Shown in pieces: positions 26,585 through 35,360 of a stretch of 64,000 nt of DNA. The notes beneath the pieces are model-generated. The model was not told the DNA's origin and searched no databases. It saw only the letters and a list, made by a program, of their open reading frames with translations. Where the stretch lies: NCBI RefSeq assembly GCF_022213955.1, contig NZ_JAKNTW010000013.1, positions 186,001 to 250,000 of the forward strand, given 5' to 3'. This DNA comes from Dolomitihabitans soli. Its GTDB lineage: Bacteria; Actinomycetota; Actinomycetes; Streptosporangiales; Streptosporangiaceae. Position 1 is the stretch's first letter, and each line of letters starts with the position of its first letter. Both the position numbers and the translations under genes were made by a program.

Positions 26585-27121
26585 TCAGCGGGCCTCCTTC
26601 CGGGCCCTGACCGCCCGGTTGGAGGGACCGAGCCAGATCAGCACGATGGCGACCAGCGTGGCGACCAGGGCGACGCCGTCGAGCGCCTTCAGGATGCCGG
26701 GGCCGTCGTCGGCCAGGTCGAGCAGCCAGAGTCCGAGGCCGATGAGGCTGAAGATGGAGAAGGTGATCCTGGCCCAGTTCCTGCGGCCCCAGATGAAGGC
26801 GGCCAGGAGCAGGAAGATGACGCCGACGAAGGTGAAGATGTAGCCGCGGGCGGCGAGCGTGCCGTACGCGTCGGCGAGTGCGGCCTCGACCAGCGCGCCG
26901 CCGAGGTCTCCGGCCCCCACGCCGGTGCCGGCCAGCTCACGCTTGAGGATCTCGTCGAGCACCGGGCGCAGCATCTCCTTGCCGCCGCTGAGGATGACGA
27001 CGAGGGCGCCGATGCCCGACAGGGCGGCCACGACGATGAGGATGACGCCTGATTTCAGCGTCCCGGGTGTTCGGGGGTCCGCGACGGGGTGCGGCGGTGC
27101 GGATAGCTGGTGTGCGTTCAC
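26585..27121 (-). CDS. Four-helix membrane protein of unknown function
   Basis: 178 residues with hydrophobic segments near 24-46, 93-110, 116-136 and 148-166. The extracytoplasmic loop between helices 1 and 2 is about 45 residues (RPVLDEILKRELAGTG). The polar C-terminus is basic (RAVRARKEAR). I do not recognise a family. GTG 27121 has GGAG seven bases upstream, and the start codon lies inside one of two TTCACSGTGAA palindromes shared with the divergent LysR gene, hinting at regulation by that protein. Confidence 0.75.
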   Translation of the reverse strand: MNAHQLSAPPHPVADPRTPGTLKSGVILIVVAALSGIGALVVILSGGKEMLRPVLDEILKRELAGTGVGAGDLGGALVEAALADAYGTLAARGYIFTFVGVIFLLLAAFIWGRRNWARITFSIFSLIGLGLWLLDLADDGPGILKALDGVALVATLVAIVLIWLGPSNRAVRARKEAR

Positions 27122-27127
27122 GGTGAA
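27117..27127. promoter_or_regulatory. Palindrome TTCACGGTGAA at the membrane-protein start
   Basis: An 11-bp palindrome overlapping the GTG start and leader of the 26585-27121 gene. It is the same site as the one at 27253-27263 (the two differ only by strand at the centre base). Binding here would block translation initiation or transcription of the membrane-protein gene. Confidence 0.4.
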
Positions 27128-27250
27128 ACTCCTTCAGTGACTCGAATCGAGCTGAATCGAGCCGAATTGCGTGGAACCTCCTGAGGACGAAGGAGAGTGT
27201 TCTACCGTCCTGCAAGGGCTGTCAGCCAAACCGGAGAACATCTCCGGATA

Positions 27251-27265
27251 ATTTCACCGTGAAAT
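27251..27265. promoter_or_regulatory. Palindrome ATTTCACCGTGAAAT upstream of the LysR-type gene
   Basis: A perfect 15-bp palindrome 64 bp before ATG 27330 in the divergent intergenic region, with the same TTCACCGTGAA core as at 27117-27127, 136 bp away. It is a candidate operator for the adjacent regulator. Confidence 0.5.
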
Positions 27266-27329
27266 GCGATCAGTTCCCGCTGAGCTGTCCCGACGAACAT
27301 CGACGCCCGACGAACACCAGGGAGCCACC

Positions 27330-28376
27330 ATGTCCCCCCGCCCCCCAACACTGGTGCCGACCGGCGACCCGCTAGCCGAACTCCTGCGGTGCCCGCCCGC
27401 GCTGCTCGACACCACGCTCGACCAGCTCCGCACCCTGATCGTCGTCCGCGAGAGCGGCTCCGCCCTGCACGCCGCGCGGACCCTGGGCAGGGAGCAGTCG
27501 AGCGTCCAGAAGCAGGTCGACACGCTCAACCGCAACTTCCAGCGGCTCTGCGGCGAGATGCTGGTGACCAAACAGGGCAGGGGCAAGGACTTCCTGTTCA
27601 CCCCGACCGGCGAGATGGTGGTCGAGGCCGCCCGCCGTACCCTCGGGGAGTGGCTGGAGGAGATCCACGCCTCGCGCCGCCGTACGGGCAGGACCCTCAC
27701 GGTCGGCACGACCGAGCACACCCTGTGGATCCTCGCGCGGGCCTGGGAGCGGCTCTCGGCGGAGTTCCTCAGCCGCGAGATCGAATTCCGGCTCACGCAC
27801 GTGCGCACCAAGGACTTCTGGCCACGGCTGGAGGCGGGGCAGGTGGACCTGCTGTGCGGCAGCGTCGTGTCGCCGGTCGGGGACAGCACGCGGCACGACA
27901 AGTACGACGTCATGGAGTGGCGGCGCGGCAGCCCCGTGCTGCTGACCAACCTGTCCGCCGTCGAACTGCCCACGGCGGGCGTGCCGGTGAGCAGGCTGGC
28001 GGACTTGCCGCTGATCGTGCCGGCCAGCGGGCTGATCGCCGACTTCCTGAACCAGTGGTACGGGCCCGACTTCCGCCGGCAGCTGCACATCGTGGCGGAC
28101 ATCGACGACGTGCAGTACGGCATGGCGTTGATGCGCTCACAGCTGGCCCGCGGCTGCATGATCGTCACGCGCACGCTGGGACGGCGGGCGGTCGAGGACT
28201 CCGATCTCCGGATCATCGAACTGGCCCACGACACCGAGCCCAAGCTGGAGATGGTCTCGGCCGTCTTCGCCCGCAAGGGGGAGCGCGACCGTTACGAGCC
28301 GGACCACCCGCTCAACCTACTCTGGGACGCCCTGCGCCGGGAGGTGGCCGAGACCGGCCACACCCCGGACGCCTGA
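27330..28376 (+). CDS. LysR-type transcriptional regulator
   Basis: 348 residues. An N-terminal winged HTH (about 28-90: LDQLRTLIVVRESGSALHAARTLGREQSSVQKQVDTL in outline) is followed by an effector domain of two periplasmic-binding-like lobes (about 120-320) with a GTTEHTLWIL first strand and VDLLCGSVVSP. The HTH has the usual LysR spacing but the DNA-recognition helix is Gln/Ser-rich. ATG 27330 has AGGGAG about six bases upstream; the longer upstream frame is not supported. Two matching palindromes in the divergent region suggest autoregulation and control of the membrane-protein gene. Its stop is 2 bases from the convergent ispH stop. Confidence 0.82.
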   Translation: MSPRPPTLVPTGDPLAELLRCPPALLDTTLDQLRTLIVVRESGSALHAARTLGREQSSVQKQVDTLNRNFQRLCGEMLVTKQGRGKDFLFTPTGEMVVEAARRTLGEWLEEIHASRRRTGRTLTVGTTEHTLWILARAWERLSAEFLSREIEFRLTHVRTKDFWPRLEAGQVDLLCGSVVSPVGDSTRHDKYDVMEWRRGSPVLLTNLSAVELPTAGVPVSRLADLPLIVPASGLIADFLNQWYGPDFRRQLHIVADIDDVQYGMALMRSQLARGCMIVTRTLGRRAVEDSDLRIIELAHDTEPKLEMVSAVFARKGERDRYEPDHPLNLLWDALRREVAETGHTPDA

Positions 28377-28378
28377 GG

Positions 28379-29344
28379 TCAGCCCGCCCGCAGGTCGCGC
28401 CTGAGCTCGTGGGGCAGGGCGAACTGGACGCTCTCGGGCACCGACTCGACCTCCTCCACGGCGTCGTACCCGGACCCGGCCAGCCGGGCGAGCACCGCGG
28501 CGACCAGTTCCTCGGGAACCGACGCGCCGCTCGTGACGCCCACCGTCGTGACGCCGTCGAGCCAGCCGTCCTCGACGAAGGAGGCGTCGTCGACCAGGTA
28601 GGACGCCTTCGCGCCCGCGTCGAGGGCGACCTCGACCAGGCGCTTGGAGTTGGAGGAGTTGGTGGAACCGACCACGATCACCAGCTCCGACTGCGCGGCG
28701 ATCTCCTTCACCGCCACCTGGCGGTTCTGCGTCGCGTAGCAGATGTCGTCGCTCGGCGGATCGATCAGGTTGGGGAAGCGCTCGCGCAGGCGGGTCACCG
28801 TCTCGTTGGTCTCGTCGACCGACAGGGTCGTCTGCGACAACCACACCACCCGCTTCGGATCACGGACGCCGACCTGCTGGACACCGTCGAGACCGTCGAC
28901 GAGCTGGATGTGATCGGGCGCCTCACCCGCCGTGCCCTCGACCTCCTCGTGACCCTCGTGGCCGATCAACAGGATGTCGTAGTCCTTGGCGGCGAAGCGC
29001 TTGGCCTCGTTGTGCACCTTGGTGACCAGCGGGCAGGTCGCGTCGATCGTGCGCAGGCTTCGCTGCGCGGCCTCCTCGTGGACGGCCGGGGCGACGCCGT
29101 GCGCCGAGAAGACGACGATCGCGCCCTCGGGCACCTCTTCGGTCTCCTCCACGAAGATGGCGCCCCGCTCCTCAAGGGTTCTGACGACATGGGTGTTGTG
29201 CACGATCTGCTTGCGTACGTAGATCGGCGCGCCGTACTGGTCGAGCGCCTTCTCAACCGCCTGGACAGCACGATCAACCCCAGCGCAGTAACCACGAGGC
29301 TTGGCCACGAGTACGCGTCGGGTCGCGGGGGTCTGTGTCGTCAT
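28379..29344 (-). CDS. ispH: 4-hydroxy-3-methylbut-2-enyl diphosphate reductase
   Basis: 321 residues. The three iron-sulfur cysteines appear in [14 protein letters not shown] and ICYATQNRQ. Substrate-phosphate residues appear in HNTHVV, SAHGV and GSTNSSNS. IspH makes IPP and DMAPP from HMBPP, the last step of the non-mevalonate isoprenoid pathway. A TAGCAT box at 29351-29356 lies six bases before the ATG, so the transcript is probably leaderless. It is divergent from the Ala/Pro-rich gene at 29444, as in other actinobacteria where ispH neighbours xseA/xseB. Confidence 0.97.
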   Translation of the reverse strand: MTTQTPATRRVLVAKPRGYCAGVDRAVQAVEKALDQYGAPIYVRKQIVHNTHVVRTLEERGAIFVEETEEVPEGAIVVFSAHGVAPAVHEEAAQRSLRTIDATCPLVTKVHNEAKRFAAKDYDILLIGHEGHEEVEGTAGEAPDHIQLVDGLDGVQQVGVRDPKRVVWLSQTTLSVDETNETVTRLRERFPNLIDPPSDDICYATQNRQVAVKEIAAQSELVIVVGSTNSSNSKRLVEVALDAGAKASYLVDDASFVEDGWLDGVTTVGVTSGASVPEELVAAVLARLAGSGYDAVEEVESVPESVQFALPHELRRDLRAG

Positions 29345-29350
29345 GGTTCC

Positions 29351-29356
29351 ATGCTA
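29351..29356 (-). promoter_or_regulatory. Leaderless-type -10 box of ispH (TAGCAT)
   Basis: TAGCAT on the minus strand ends six bases before ATG 29344, the spacing expected when transcription begins at the start codon. No Shine-Dalgarno sequence lies in between. Confidence 0.5.
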
Positions 29357-29443
29357 CGTGGAGTGCACGCTGACCTTCGTGCGCGTGCCTGATGGGCCAG
29401 TCTTTGCCAGACTGGCCGTTCACAGACCTCCCAAGGAGTCGGC

Positions 29444-30598
29444 ATGTCTCTACCTGACGTAGTCCGCAACGTTGCCAAGAGCGTGAAAGATACGTTCTCC
29501 GATCGCGACGGGCTCAAGGAGAAGGCCAAGGACCTGCCGCTTCACATGCTGCAGACCGCCCTCAGCGGAGTCGGCCAGGTGCTTTTGCTTGGCGACCGCT
29601 TCCGCAACAAGATCAAGGGGAAGGGTTCGCAGGACGAGAAGGACGAGGCCGCGAAGCCGTCCGCGGTCGAGCAGCTTCCCCAGACGACCGAGGACGAGCC
29701 GAAGGCCGAGCGCCGCGCGCCGGTCATCTTCGCGCCCCGGCCGGCGAAGGACGACGAGCCCGCCGCGCCCAACGGGACCGGCGACCGCGTCGAGCCCGTG
29801 ATCCTCCAGCCGGAGCCGTCCGCGACCGTGACGCCCGTCACCGACACCCCCGCCGAACCCGCCGCAGGCCCGGCCACCCCGGAACCCACCCCGGCCACCG
29901 AGCCCGCCGCCAACCCGGCCACCGAGCAGGCCGCCACCCTGACCACCACGCCCGCCACCGAGCCCGCTGCCAGCCCGGCCACCGCGCCCGCCGCCGACTC
30001 GGCCACCGAACAAGCCGCCGGCTCGGCCACCGAGCAGGCCGTCAAACCCGCCGCCAAGCCCGCCGCCAAGCGGGCCACCAAGGCTCCGGCCAAGCCCCGG
30101 ACCAAGGCCGCCGCCAAGCCGGCCACCACCGAGGCCGCTCCTGAGCCGGCCGCCGCGGAACCCGTCGCAGCGGAACCGGCCACCCCGGAACCCGCCACCG
30201 CCGCGCCCTCCCTGGCCACCGTCGTGGACCCCGAGCCCACCACCCCGGAACCCGCCGCCGCCAAGCCCTCCCTGGTCACCGTCGTGGACCCGGAGCCCGC
30301 CGTCGCACCCGAGCCCGTCAAGGCCCCCGAGCCGGTCAAGGCCGCCAAGCCGGTCAAGGCGCCCGAGCCGACGAAGGCCGCCGAGCCGGTGAAGCCCGTC
30401 GAGGACGCCGAGCCCGCCAAGGCCGAGCCGATGCCCGGGTACGCCGACCTCAGCATGGCTTCGCTGCGTGCCAGGCTCAGGGGGAAGACGGCCGAGGAGA
30501 TCCACGAGCTGCTCGCGTACGAGAAGGCCACCACGGACCGGCCCAACATCATCAAGATGTACGAGAACAGGCTCGTCAAGATCGCCGAAACGCCGTAA
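29444..30598 (+). CDS. Ala/Pro/Lys-rich protein with conserved helical ends, between ispH and xseA
   Basis: 384 residues. Residues 1-60 form a conserved amphipathic start (VVRNVAKSVKDTFSDRDG, then LPLHMLQTALSGVGQVLLLGDRF). Residues 75-325 are low-complexity (PATEPAA, KPAAKPAAKRATK, TVVDPEP and EPVKA runs). The last 55 residues form a helical hairpin-like motif (LRARLRGKTAEEIHELLAYE, then RPNIIKMYENRLVKI). Mycobacteria have a conserved gene in the same place between lytB2/ispH and xseA, sometimes annotated as lipid-droplet associated; I recall this from memory only. AAGGAG precedes ATG 29444. The basic Ala/Lys/Pro part could bind nucleic acid or membranes. Confidence 0.8.
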   Translation: MSLPDVVRNVAKSVKDTFSDRDGLKEKAKDLPLHMLQTALSGVGQVLLLGDRFRNKIKGKGSQDEKDEAAKPSAVEQLPQTTEDEPKAERRAPVIFAPRPAKDDEPAAPNGTGDRVEPVILQPEPSATVTPVTDTPAEPAAGPATPEPTPATEPAANPATEQAATLTTTPATEPAASPATAPAADSATEQAAGSATEQAVKPAAKPAAKRATKAPAKPRTKAAAKPATTEAAPEPAAAEPVAAEPATPEPATAAPSLATVVDPEPTTPEPAAAKPSLVTVVDPEPAVAPEPVKAPEPVKAAKPVKAPEPTKAAEPVKPVEDAEPAKAEPMPGYADLSMASLRARLRGKTAEEIHELLAYEKATTDRPNIIKMYENRLVKIAETP

Positions 30599-30627
30599 CC
30601 GGCACCCGAATGGTCGGCCGGGCCACG

Positions 30628-30633
30628 TAGGCT
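30628..30633 (+). promoter_or_regulatory. Leaderless-type -10 box of xseA (TAGGCT)
   Basis: TAGGCT ends seven bases before ATG 30641 and there is no Shine-Dalgarno sequence, which suggests that xseA has its own promoter with transcription beginning at or near the start codon. Confidence 0.45.
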
Positions 30634-30640
30634 GCCCGGC

Positions 30641-31852
30641 ATGGCGCAGAAGACCTCACCCGAGCAGCCGCTGCCGATCAGGACCGTCCTGCAGATGGTC
30701 GCGGGCTGGATCGGCAAGCTCGGCACGATCTGGGTCGAAGGCCAGATCACCGAGCTGACCGCGCGCGGCGGCACGGTCTTCATGACGCTGCGCGACCCGG
30801 TGGCCAACGTCTCGGGCAGGGTCACCTGCCCGCGCGGCGTCTACGAGGCGACCGTGCCCCGGCCGGCCGACGGGGCGCGTGTCGTCGTGCACGTCAAGCC
30901 GGATTTCTGGATCAACAAGGGCTCCTTCGCCTTCACCGCGCTGGAGATCCGGCCCGTCGGCGTCGGCGAGCTGCTGGCCAGGCTGGAGCGGCTGCGCCAG
31001 GTGCTCGCCGCCGAGGGGGTGTTCGGCGCCGACCGCAAGCGGCGGCTGCCGTTCCTGCCGGGCACGATCGGGCTCATCTGCGGGCGCGACTCCGCCGCGG
31101 AGCGCGACGTGCTGGAGAACTCCAGACGCCGGTGGCCGGCCGTCCGCTTCAAGGTGGAGGCGGTCGCCGTCCAGGGGCCGTACGCCGTGACCGAGGTCAC
31201 CGAGGCCCTGAACAAGCTCGACGCCGACCGCGACGTCGATGTGATCGTCGTGGCCAGGGGCGGCGGCTCGCTGGAAGACCTGCTGCCCTTCTCCGACGAG
31301 TCGCTGGTCAGAGCCGTGGCCGCCTGCCGTACGCCGGTGGTGTCCGCCATCGGCCACGAGCAGGACACCCCGCTCCTCGATCTGGTCGCCGACGTTCGCG
31401 CCTCCACCCCGACCGACGCCGCCAAGAAGGTGGTGCCCGACGTCGGTGAGCAGCTCACCCTGGTCCGCCAGCTCCGTGACCGGGGCCGCCGGACGGTCCG
31501 CGGCTGGCTCGACCGCGAACTCGCCTGGGTCGCCGCGACCCGCTCCCGCCCCTCCCTCGCCGACCCGGTCCGCGAGATCGAGCGCCGGGCCGAGCAGGTC
31601 GACCAGTTCAGGGAACGCGCCCGCCGCTGCCTGGGCGGTTCGCTCGACCGCGCCGAGGACTCCCTCGAACACCTCCGCGCCCGCCTCGTCTCCCTCTCCC
31701 CCGCCGCCACCCTGGAACGCGGCTACGCCATCGTCCAGCACCCCCAGGGCGACGTCGTACGGCAGGCCGCGGCCGTCTCCCCCGGTGACGAGCTCACCAT
31801 CCGTTTCGCCGACGACCGGATCACCGTCCACGCGGCCACGGCCGGGAAGTGA
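30641..31852 (+). CDS. xseA: Exodeoxyribonuclease VII large subunit
   Basis: 403 residues. An N-terminal OB-fold covers about 25-105 ([22 protein letters not shown] in outline). The catalytic region has [35 protein letters not shown] and [13 protein letters not shown], followed by a coiled-coil arm and the ERGYAIV C-terminal segment. With XseB it degrades single-stranded DNA from both ends without needing metal. xseB follows 25 bases downstream. Confidence 0.96.
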   Translation: MAQKTSPEQPLPIRTVLQMVAGWIGKLGTIWVEGQITELTARGGTVFMTLRDPVANVSGRVTCPRGVYEATVPRPADGARVVVHVKPDFWINKGSFAFTALEIRPVGVGELLARLERLRQVLAAEGVFGADRKRRLPFLPGTIGLICGRDSAAERDVLENSRRRWPAVRFKVEAVAVQGPYAVTEVTEALNKLDADRDVDVIVVARGGGSLEDLLPFSDESLVRAVAACRTPVVSAIGHEQDTPLLDLVADVRASTPTDAAKKVVPDVGEQLTLVRQLRDRGRRTVRGWLDRELAWVAATRSRPSLADPVREIERRAEQVDQFRERARRCLGGSLDRAEDSLEHLRARLVSLSPAATLERGYAIVQHPQGDVVRQAAAVSPGDELTIRFADDRITVHAATAGK

Positions 31853-31857
31853 CGGTG

Positions 31858-31877
31858 ACCCCCACTAGGGTGGGGGT
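31858..31877 (+). promoter_or_regulatory. Hairpin ACCCCCAC-TAGG-GTGGGGGT at the xseB start
   Basis: A perfect 8-bp stem with a 4-base loop ends directly at GTG 31878. It covers the only G-rich ribosome-binding sequence, so folding would hide initiation. The TAGGGT at 31866-31871 inside it lies six bases before the GTG and could equally be a leaderless -10 box. Confidence 0.5.
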
Positions 31878-32108
31878 GTGGCTGATGAGAAGACGCCCTC
31901 GTATGAGCAGGCGCGCGAGGAGCTGACCGAGGTGGTGCGCCGGCTGGAGGCGGGCGGGCTCACCCTGGAGCAGTCGATCGAGCTGTGGGAGCGCGGCGAG
32001 AAGCTGTCCGCGGTGTGCGAGGAGTGGCTGCAGGGAGCCCGGGTCAAGCTCGCCGCCGCCATGGCCCATCGCAGAGACCCCGACCCGTCGGGCGACGCCC
32101 CGTTCTAG
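31878..32108 (+). CDS. xseB: Exodeoxyribonuclease VII small subunit
   Basis: A 76-residue helical protein with the XseB pattern SYEQAREELTEVVRRLEAGG, LTLEQSIELWERGE and a C-terminal charged helix. It binds the XseA arm in high copy number. Start GTG 31878. Its stop TAG lies within a perfect 16-bp tandem duplication, so a second identical stop context follows. Confidence 0.94.
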   Translation: MADEKTPSYEQAREELTEVVRRLEAGGLTLEQSIELWERGEKLSAVCEEWLQGARVKLAAAMAHRRDPDPSGDAPF

Positions 32109-32133
32109 AGGGTCCGAGTTCTAGAGGGTCCGA
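32102..32133 (+). repeat. Perfect 16-bp tandem duplication over the xseB stop codon
   Basis: GTTCTAGAGGGTCCGA occurs at 32102-32117 and immediately again at 32118-32133 without mismatch. The first copy contains the TAG stop of xseB. Confidence 0.9.
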
Positions 32134-32229
32134 CGACCACCGCGCCGCACCCCGTTCCCGACCTTGCCCGGCCACCGGCTGACCGCCTGGGGCGTACTGC
32201 AACGGCCGTTCCAGGTCTGGGCAGCCAGG

Positions 32230-32781
32230 TCAGGAAGTGGGGGCCGGTGTGGGCGAGGGCGCGGCGGGGGCGGGCTTCAGGGCGGCGGCGAGGGTGGCGA
32301 GTTCCGGCCAGTCGGCCTGGCCGGTGATGACCACGGTGGCCTCGGGCGTGACCCGGACCAGGGTGCGCTGGTTCTTGTCCTCGCGGAAGCGCCGCTCCCA
32401 GGTGACGCCGCCGATCTGCTCGGTGCCCGCGGCCTTCTCGGTGTTGGCCATCCGGTTCGCGAACTCGCCGGCGGGCTGCTCGTCGCTCTGGGCCAGCATC
32501 GCGTGCGAACGGGCGGCGGTGGCGAAGCCGAGGCGCCAGGTGACCGTGCCCTTGTCGTTGACCAGGCGGGAACTGGTCGGGATCCAGTCCTTCGGCGGGA
32601 CGGGCGGGGCCAGCACGTCGTACGACGCGGTGCGGGCGGCGTTCTTCAGGTCGATGGTGTAGTCGATCCTGGGGACGTGTGGTTCGCCCGTCGGCGTGAC
32701 GAAGAGGAACAGCCCGATGGCGGCCAGGCAGATCGCCAAGGCGACCGCGTAGCCGAGGAATCCCTGCGTGAAGCGCTGCAC
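32230..32781 (-). CDS. DUF4245-type bitopic membrane protein
   Basis: 183 residues from GTG 32781. One N-terminal membrane helix (about 6-27) is followed by an extracytoplasmic domain (about 35-170) with [28 protein letters not shown] and VTWERRF, then a Pro/Ala/Thr tail. In other actinobacteria DUF4245 proteins lie between xseB and glpX, exactly as here. Function unknown. The open frame extends upstream over the TetR gene, but no start codon before 32781 gives a conserved N-terminus. Confidence 0.85.
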   Translation of the reverse strand: MQRFTQGFLGYAVALAICLAAIGLFLFVTPTGEPHVPRIDYTIDLKNAARTASYDVLAPPVPPKDWIPTSSRLVNDKGTVTWRLGFATAARSHAMLAQSDEQPAGEFANRMANTEKAAGTEQIGGVTWERRFREDKNQRTLVRVTPEATVVITGQADWPELATLAAALKPAPAAPSPTPAPTS

Positions 32782-32792
32782 GACTGGCGAGA

Positions 32793-33422
32793 CTATCTCG
32801 CCTGGGTGCCGGTGCCACCGGCACGGTCGATCTGACCGATGATCGCCAGCACGTCTTCGGTGAGCCTGCGCGAGGCGGCCACGTCGTCGGACAGCGAGAC
32901 CTCCGAGGCCGCGGCGGCCAGGGCGCCGGTGAGCACCACGGCGAGTGCGCCCTCGTCGCCCTCGAACAGGGTGGCGTTGCGTTTGGCCCACTGGCGCAGC
33001 CGGTCACGCATGATCACTTCGAACCCGGGCGGGCCGTCGCCCCGCAGGAAGAGGGCGGACAGCTCGCGTTCGGTGAGGCATCCCTCCAGGTAGGCGCGGG
33101 CGCCGGCGATGAACAGCCGCATCGGGTCGCCCTCGCCCTGCGCGCGAGCCGCCTGGACGGACTGTTTGGTGCGGTGCGCCTGTCGGCCCTGGAACTCCTC
33201 GAACAGGGTGAGATAGAGATCGGCCTTGCCGGAGAAGTGGTGGTAGAGACTGCCGACGCTGGCGCCCGCCCTGGACACGACGTCGGTGACCCCCGCGTCC
33301 GCGAAGCCCTTGGTGACGAAGATCTCTCTGGCGGCTTCGAGGAGCGCCACACGGGTAGCGGCACCCCGTTCCGAGGTGCGTACAGTCACGCCTGTCACCG
33401 GCCGTTCCGCATCGCTACTCAT
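32793..33422 (-). CDS. TetR/AcrR-family transcriptional regulator
   Basis: 209 residues. The HTH is at about 20-65 ([23 protein letters not shown], then [12 protein letters not shown]), followed by an all-helical ligand-binding domain. ATG 33422 is preferred: TAATGT eight bases upstream looks like a leaderless -10, while ATG 33434 lies within that box. It is divergent from glpX and ends 11 bases before the DUF4245 start, so the two minus-strand genes may be co-transcribed. The ligand cannot be inferred. Confidence 0.88.
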   Translation of the reverse strand: MSSDAERPVTGVTVRTSERGAATRVALLEAAREIFVTKGFADAGVTDVVSRAGASVGSLYHHFSGKADLYLTLFEEFQGRQAHRTKQSVQAARAQGEGDPMRLFIAGARAYLEGCLTERELSALFLRGDGPPGFEVIMRDRLRQWAKRNATLFEGDEGALAVVLTGALAAAASEVSLSDDVAASRRLTEDVLAIIGQIDRAGGTGTQAR

Positions 33423-33551
33423 GGTGGGGAACATTATCCACCGCAGGCCGCCGGGAAGGGGACAACTACGATCGATGCAGTCGTCGGTATTGGAAGACCG
33501 CCCGCTCGCGGTGCCAGCGCGCAGATCGTTCTCAAAGAGAGGCTTTCCACA

Positions 33552-34598
33552 ATGTCCGATCAGACATCAGGTCAGACCGCCGTGCCGGCCGAACTCGCCA
33601 CCGGAGAACGCGCGCCGGATCGCAACCTCGCCCTCGAACTCGTCCGCGTGACCGAGGCCGCGGCGATGGCGGCGGCCCGCTGGGTGGGCCGGGGCGACAA
33701 GAACGGCGCGGACGGCGCGGCCGTGCACGCGATGCGGCAGTTGATCAACACGGTGTCGATGGACGGCGTGGTGGTGATCGGTGAGGGCGAGAAGGACAAC
33801 GCGCCCATGCTGTTCAACGGCGAGCGGGTCGGCGACGGCCACGGCGCGGAGTGCGACGTGGCCGTGGATCCCATCGACGGCACCCGGCTGACCGCGCTCG
33901 GCATGTCCAACGCGATCTCGGTGATCGCCGTCAGCCCGCGTGGCTCGATGTACGACCCGTCGGCCGTGTTCTACATGGAGAAGCTGGCCACCGGCCCGGA
34001 GGCGGCCTCGGCGGTCGACATCAACGCTCCGGTGGCGGTCAACATCGCGGCGGTGGCGCGGGCGAAGGGTGCCTCCGCCTCCGATGTCACCGTCGTCATC
34101 CTGGACCGTCCCCGGCACGAGCGGATCGTCAAGGAGATCAGGGAGACCGGCGCGCGGATCAAGTTCATCACCGACGGCGACGTGGCGGGCGCGATCATGG
34201 CGGCCCGGGCGGGCACCGGCATCGATCTGATGCTCGGCATCGGCGGCACCCCGGAGGGGATCATCGCCGCGTGCGCGCTGAAGTGCCTCGGCGGCGTCAT
34301 CCAGGGCAGGCTGTGGCCGCAGGACGACGCGGAGCGCCGCCGCGCGCTGGACGCCGGGCTCGAACTGGACACCGTGCTCACCACCGACGACCTGGTCCGG
34401 TCCGACGACGTGTTCTTCGCGGCCTCGGGGATCACCGACGGCGAGCTGATGGCCGGCGTGCGCTACCGGGGCGGCGCGGCCGTCACCCACTCGCTGGTGA
34501 TGCGCGGCCGTTCCGGCACGATCCGCAAGGTGGAGAGCGAGCACCAGCTCTGGAAGCTGCGCGCCTACAGCGCCATCAACTTCGACACGGCGGGCTGA
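33552..34598 (+). CDS. glpX: Fructose-1,6-bisphosphatase class II
   Basis: 348 residues. The metal-binding motifs are [11 protein letters not shown] and [22 protein letters not shown] and [21 protein letters not shown] are further family blocks. It removes the C1 phosphate of fructose-1,6-bisphosphate in gluconeogenesis. GAGAGG lies upstream of ATG 33552. The gene is convergent with the DUF1707 gene (6 bases between stops) and sits in the conserved xseA-xseB-DUF4245-glpX order. Confidence 0.96.
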   Translation: MSDQTSGQTAVPAELATGERAPDRNLALELVRVTEAAAMAAARWVGRGDKNGADGAAVHAMRQLINTVSMDGVVVIGEGEKDNAPMLFNGERVGDGHGAECDVAVDPIDGTRLTALGMSNAISVIAVSPRGSMYDPSAVFYMEKLATGPEAASAVDINAPVAVNIAAVARAKGASASDVTVVILDRPRHERIVKEIRETGARIKFITDGDVAGAIMAARAGTGIDLMLGIGGTPEGIIAACALKCLGGVIQGRLWPQDDAERRRALDAGLELDTVLTTDDLVRSDDVFFAASGITDGELMAGVRYRGGAAVTHSLVMRGRSGTIRKVESEHQLWKLRAYSAINFDTAG

Positions 34599-34604
34599 GC
34601 CGGC

Positions 34605-35258
34605 TCACCACTTGCGGCGCCGCTTGGGGGGTTCCTTGACCTTCACCTCGCCCAGGAAGTTGCTGGTCCTGACTTCGATGAGGGGCGAGCCCGGCTCGGT
34701 GGGCCGGCGGGTGAGGCGGACCGTCTTCTCCTTGGAGACGCGGATCACCTCGACGCCCTCCGGCACGTGGATCTCCAGGCCGCCGAAGACCAGCGTGGCG
34801 TTGATCACCACGTGGCGGCTCTGCATGATCGCGTCGCGCAGGTCGAGCGTCGTGGTGCCGAACATCGCGGTCACCGGGAGCTCCGAGGGGACCACCCAGC
34901 GGCCGTCGCGGTGCTCCTTCTTGAAGATCGCCGACACCTGGCCGCCGTCGAGCCGCAGCGGCTGCTGGTCGGGCGGCAGCAGGTCGGCGGTGATGTTCGC
35001 CAGGTCGCCCAGCGTGCGTGCCTGGTAGACGACCGTGAGCCGGTCTTCGAACTCCTCCATGCCGAGCCGTCCGTCGGCCACGGCCTCGCGCAGGACCTCG
35101 GCGATGCGTTCCCGATCGGCGTCGGAGGCACGCATGTCACGCGGCCCCGGCCCGGCGGGCGTGCCACTCCTGGCTTTTCGTGCGGCGTGCCATTCCTCGG
35201 CCAGCCGTTCGCCGACCTCCGACAGGCGTGGGAGCCACGCTCCCTGGCGTTCATTCAC
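34605..35258 (-). CDS. DUF1707 protein with LiaF-like C-terminal domain
   Basis: 217 residues. A DUF1707 segment (about 42-95: MRASDADRERIAEVLREAVADGRL then MEEFEDRLTVVYQARTLGDL in outline) is followed by a beta-rich LiaF/YvqF-like domain (about 120-205: AMFGTTTLDLRDA, INATLVFGGLEIHVPEGV), without membrane helices. Such proteins are thought to act in envelope-stress sensing, but the role here is inferred. GTG 35258 is preceded by TATTGT at seven bases, a leaderless-type promoter. Confidence 0.86.
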   Translation of the reverse strand: MNERQGAWLPRLSEVGERLAEEWHAARKARSGTPAGPGPRDMRASDADRERIAEVLREAVADGRLGMEEFEDRLTVVYQARTLGDLANITADLLPPDQQPLRLDGGQVSAIFKKEHRDGRWVVPSELPVTAMFGTTTLDLRDAIMQSRHVVINATLVFGGLEIHVPEGVEVIRVSKEKTVRLTRRPTEPGSPLIEVRTSNFLGEVKVKEPPKRRRKW

Positions 35259-35265
35259 ACCTTTG

Positions 35266-35271
35266 ACAATA
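35266..35271 (-). promoter_or_regulatory. Leaderless-type -10 box (TATTGT) of the DUF1707 gene
   Basis: TATTGT on the minus strand ends seven bases before GTG 35258 with no Shine-Dalgarno sequence between. Confidence 0.45.
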
Positions 35272-35360
35272 AACGGGTTGGGTAACGGTCAGTCGTGATC
35301 ACGGTCCGCTGTGTGCGGGTCGATCCCGGTTCGGGAGGGTCTCCTACTGGAGACCCGGGC

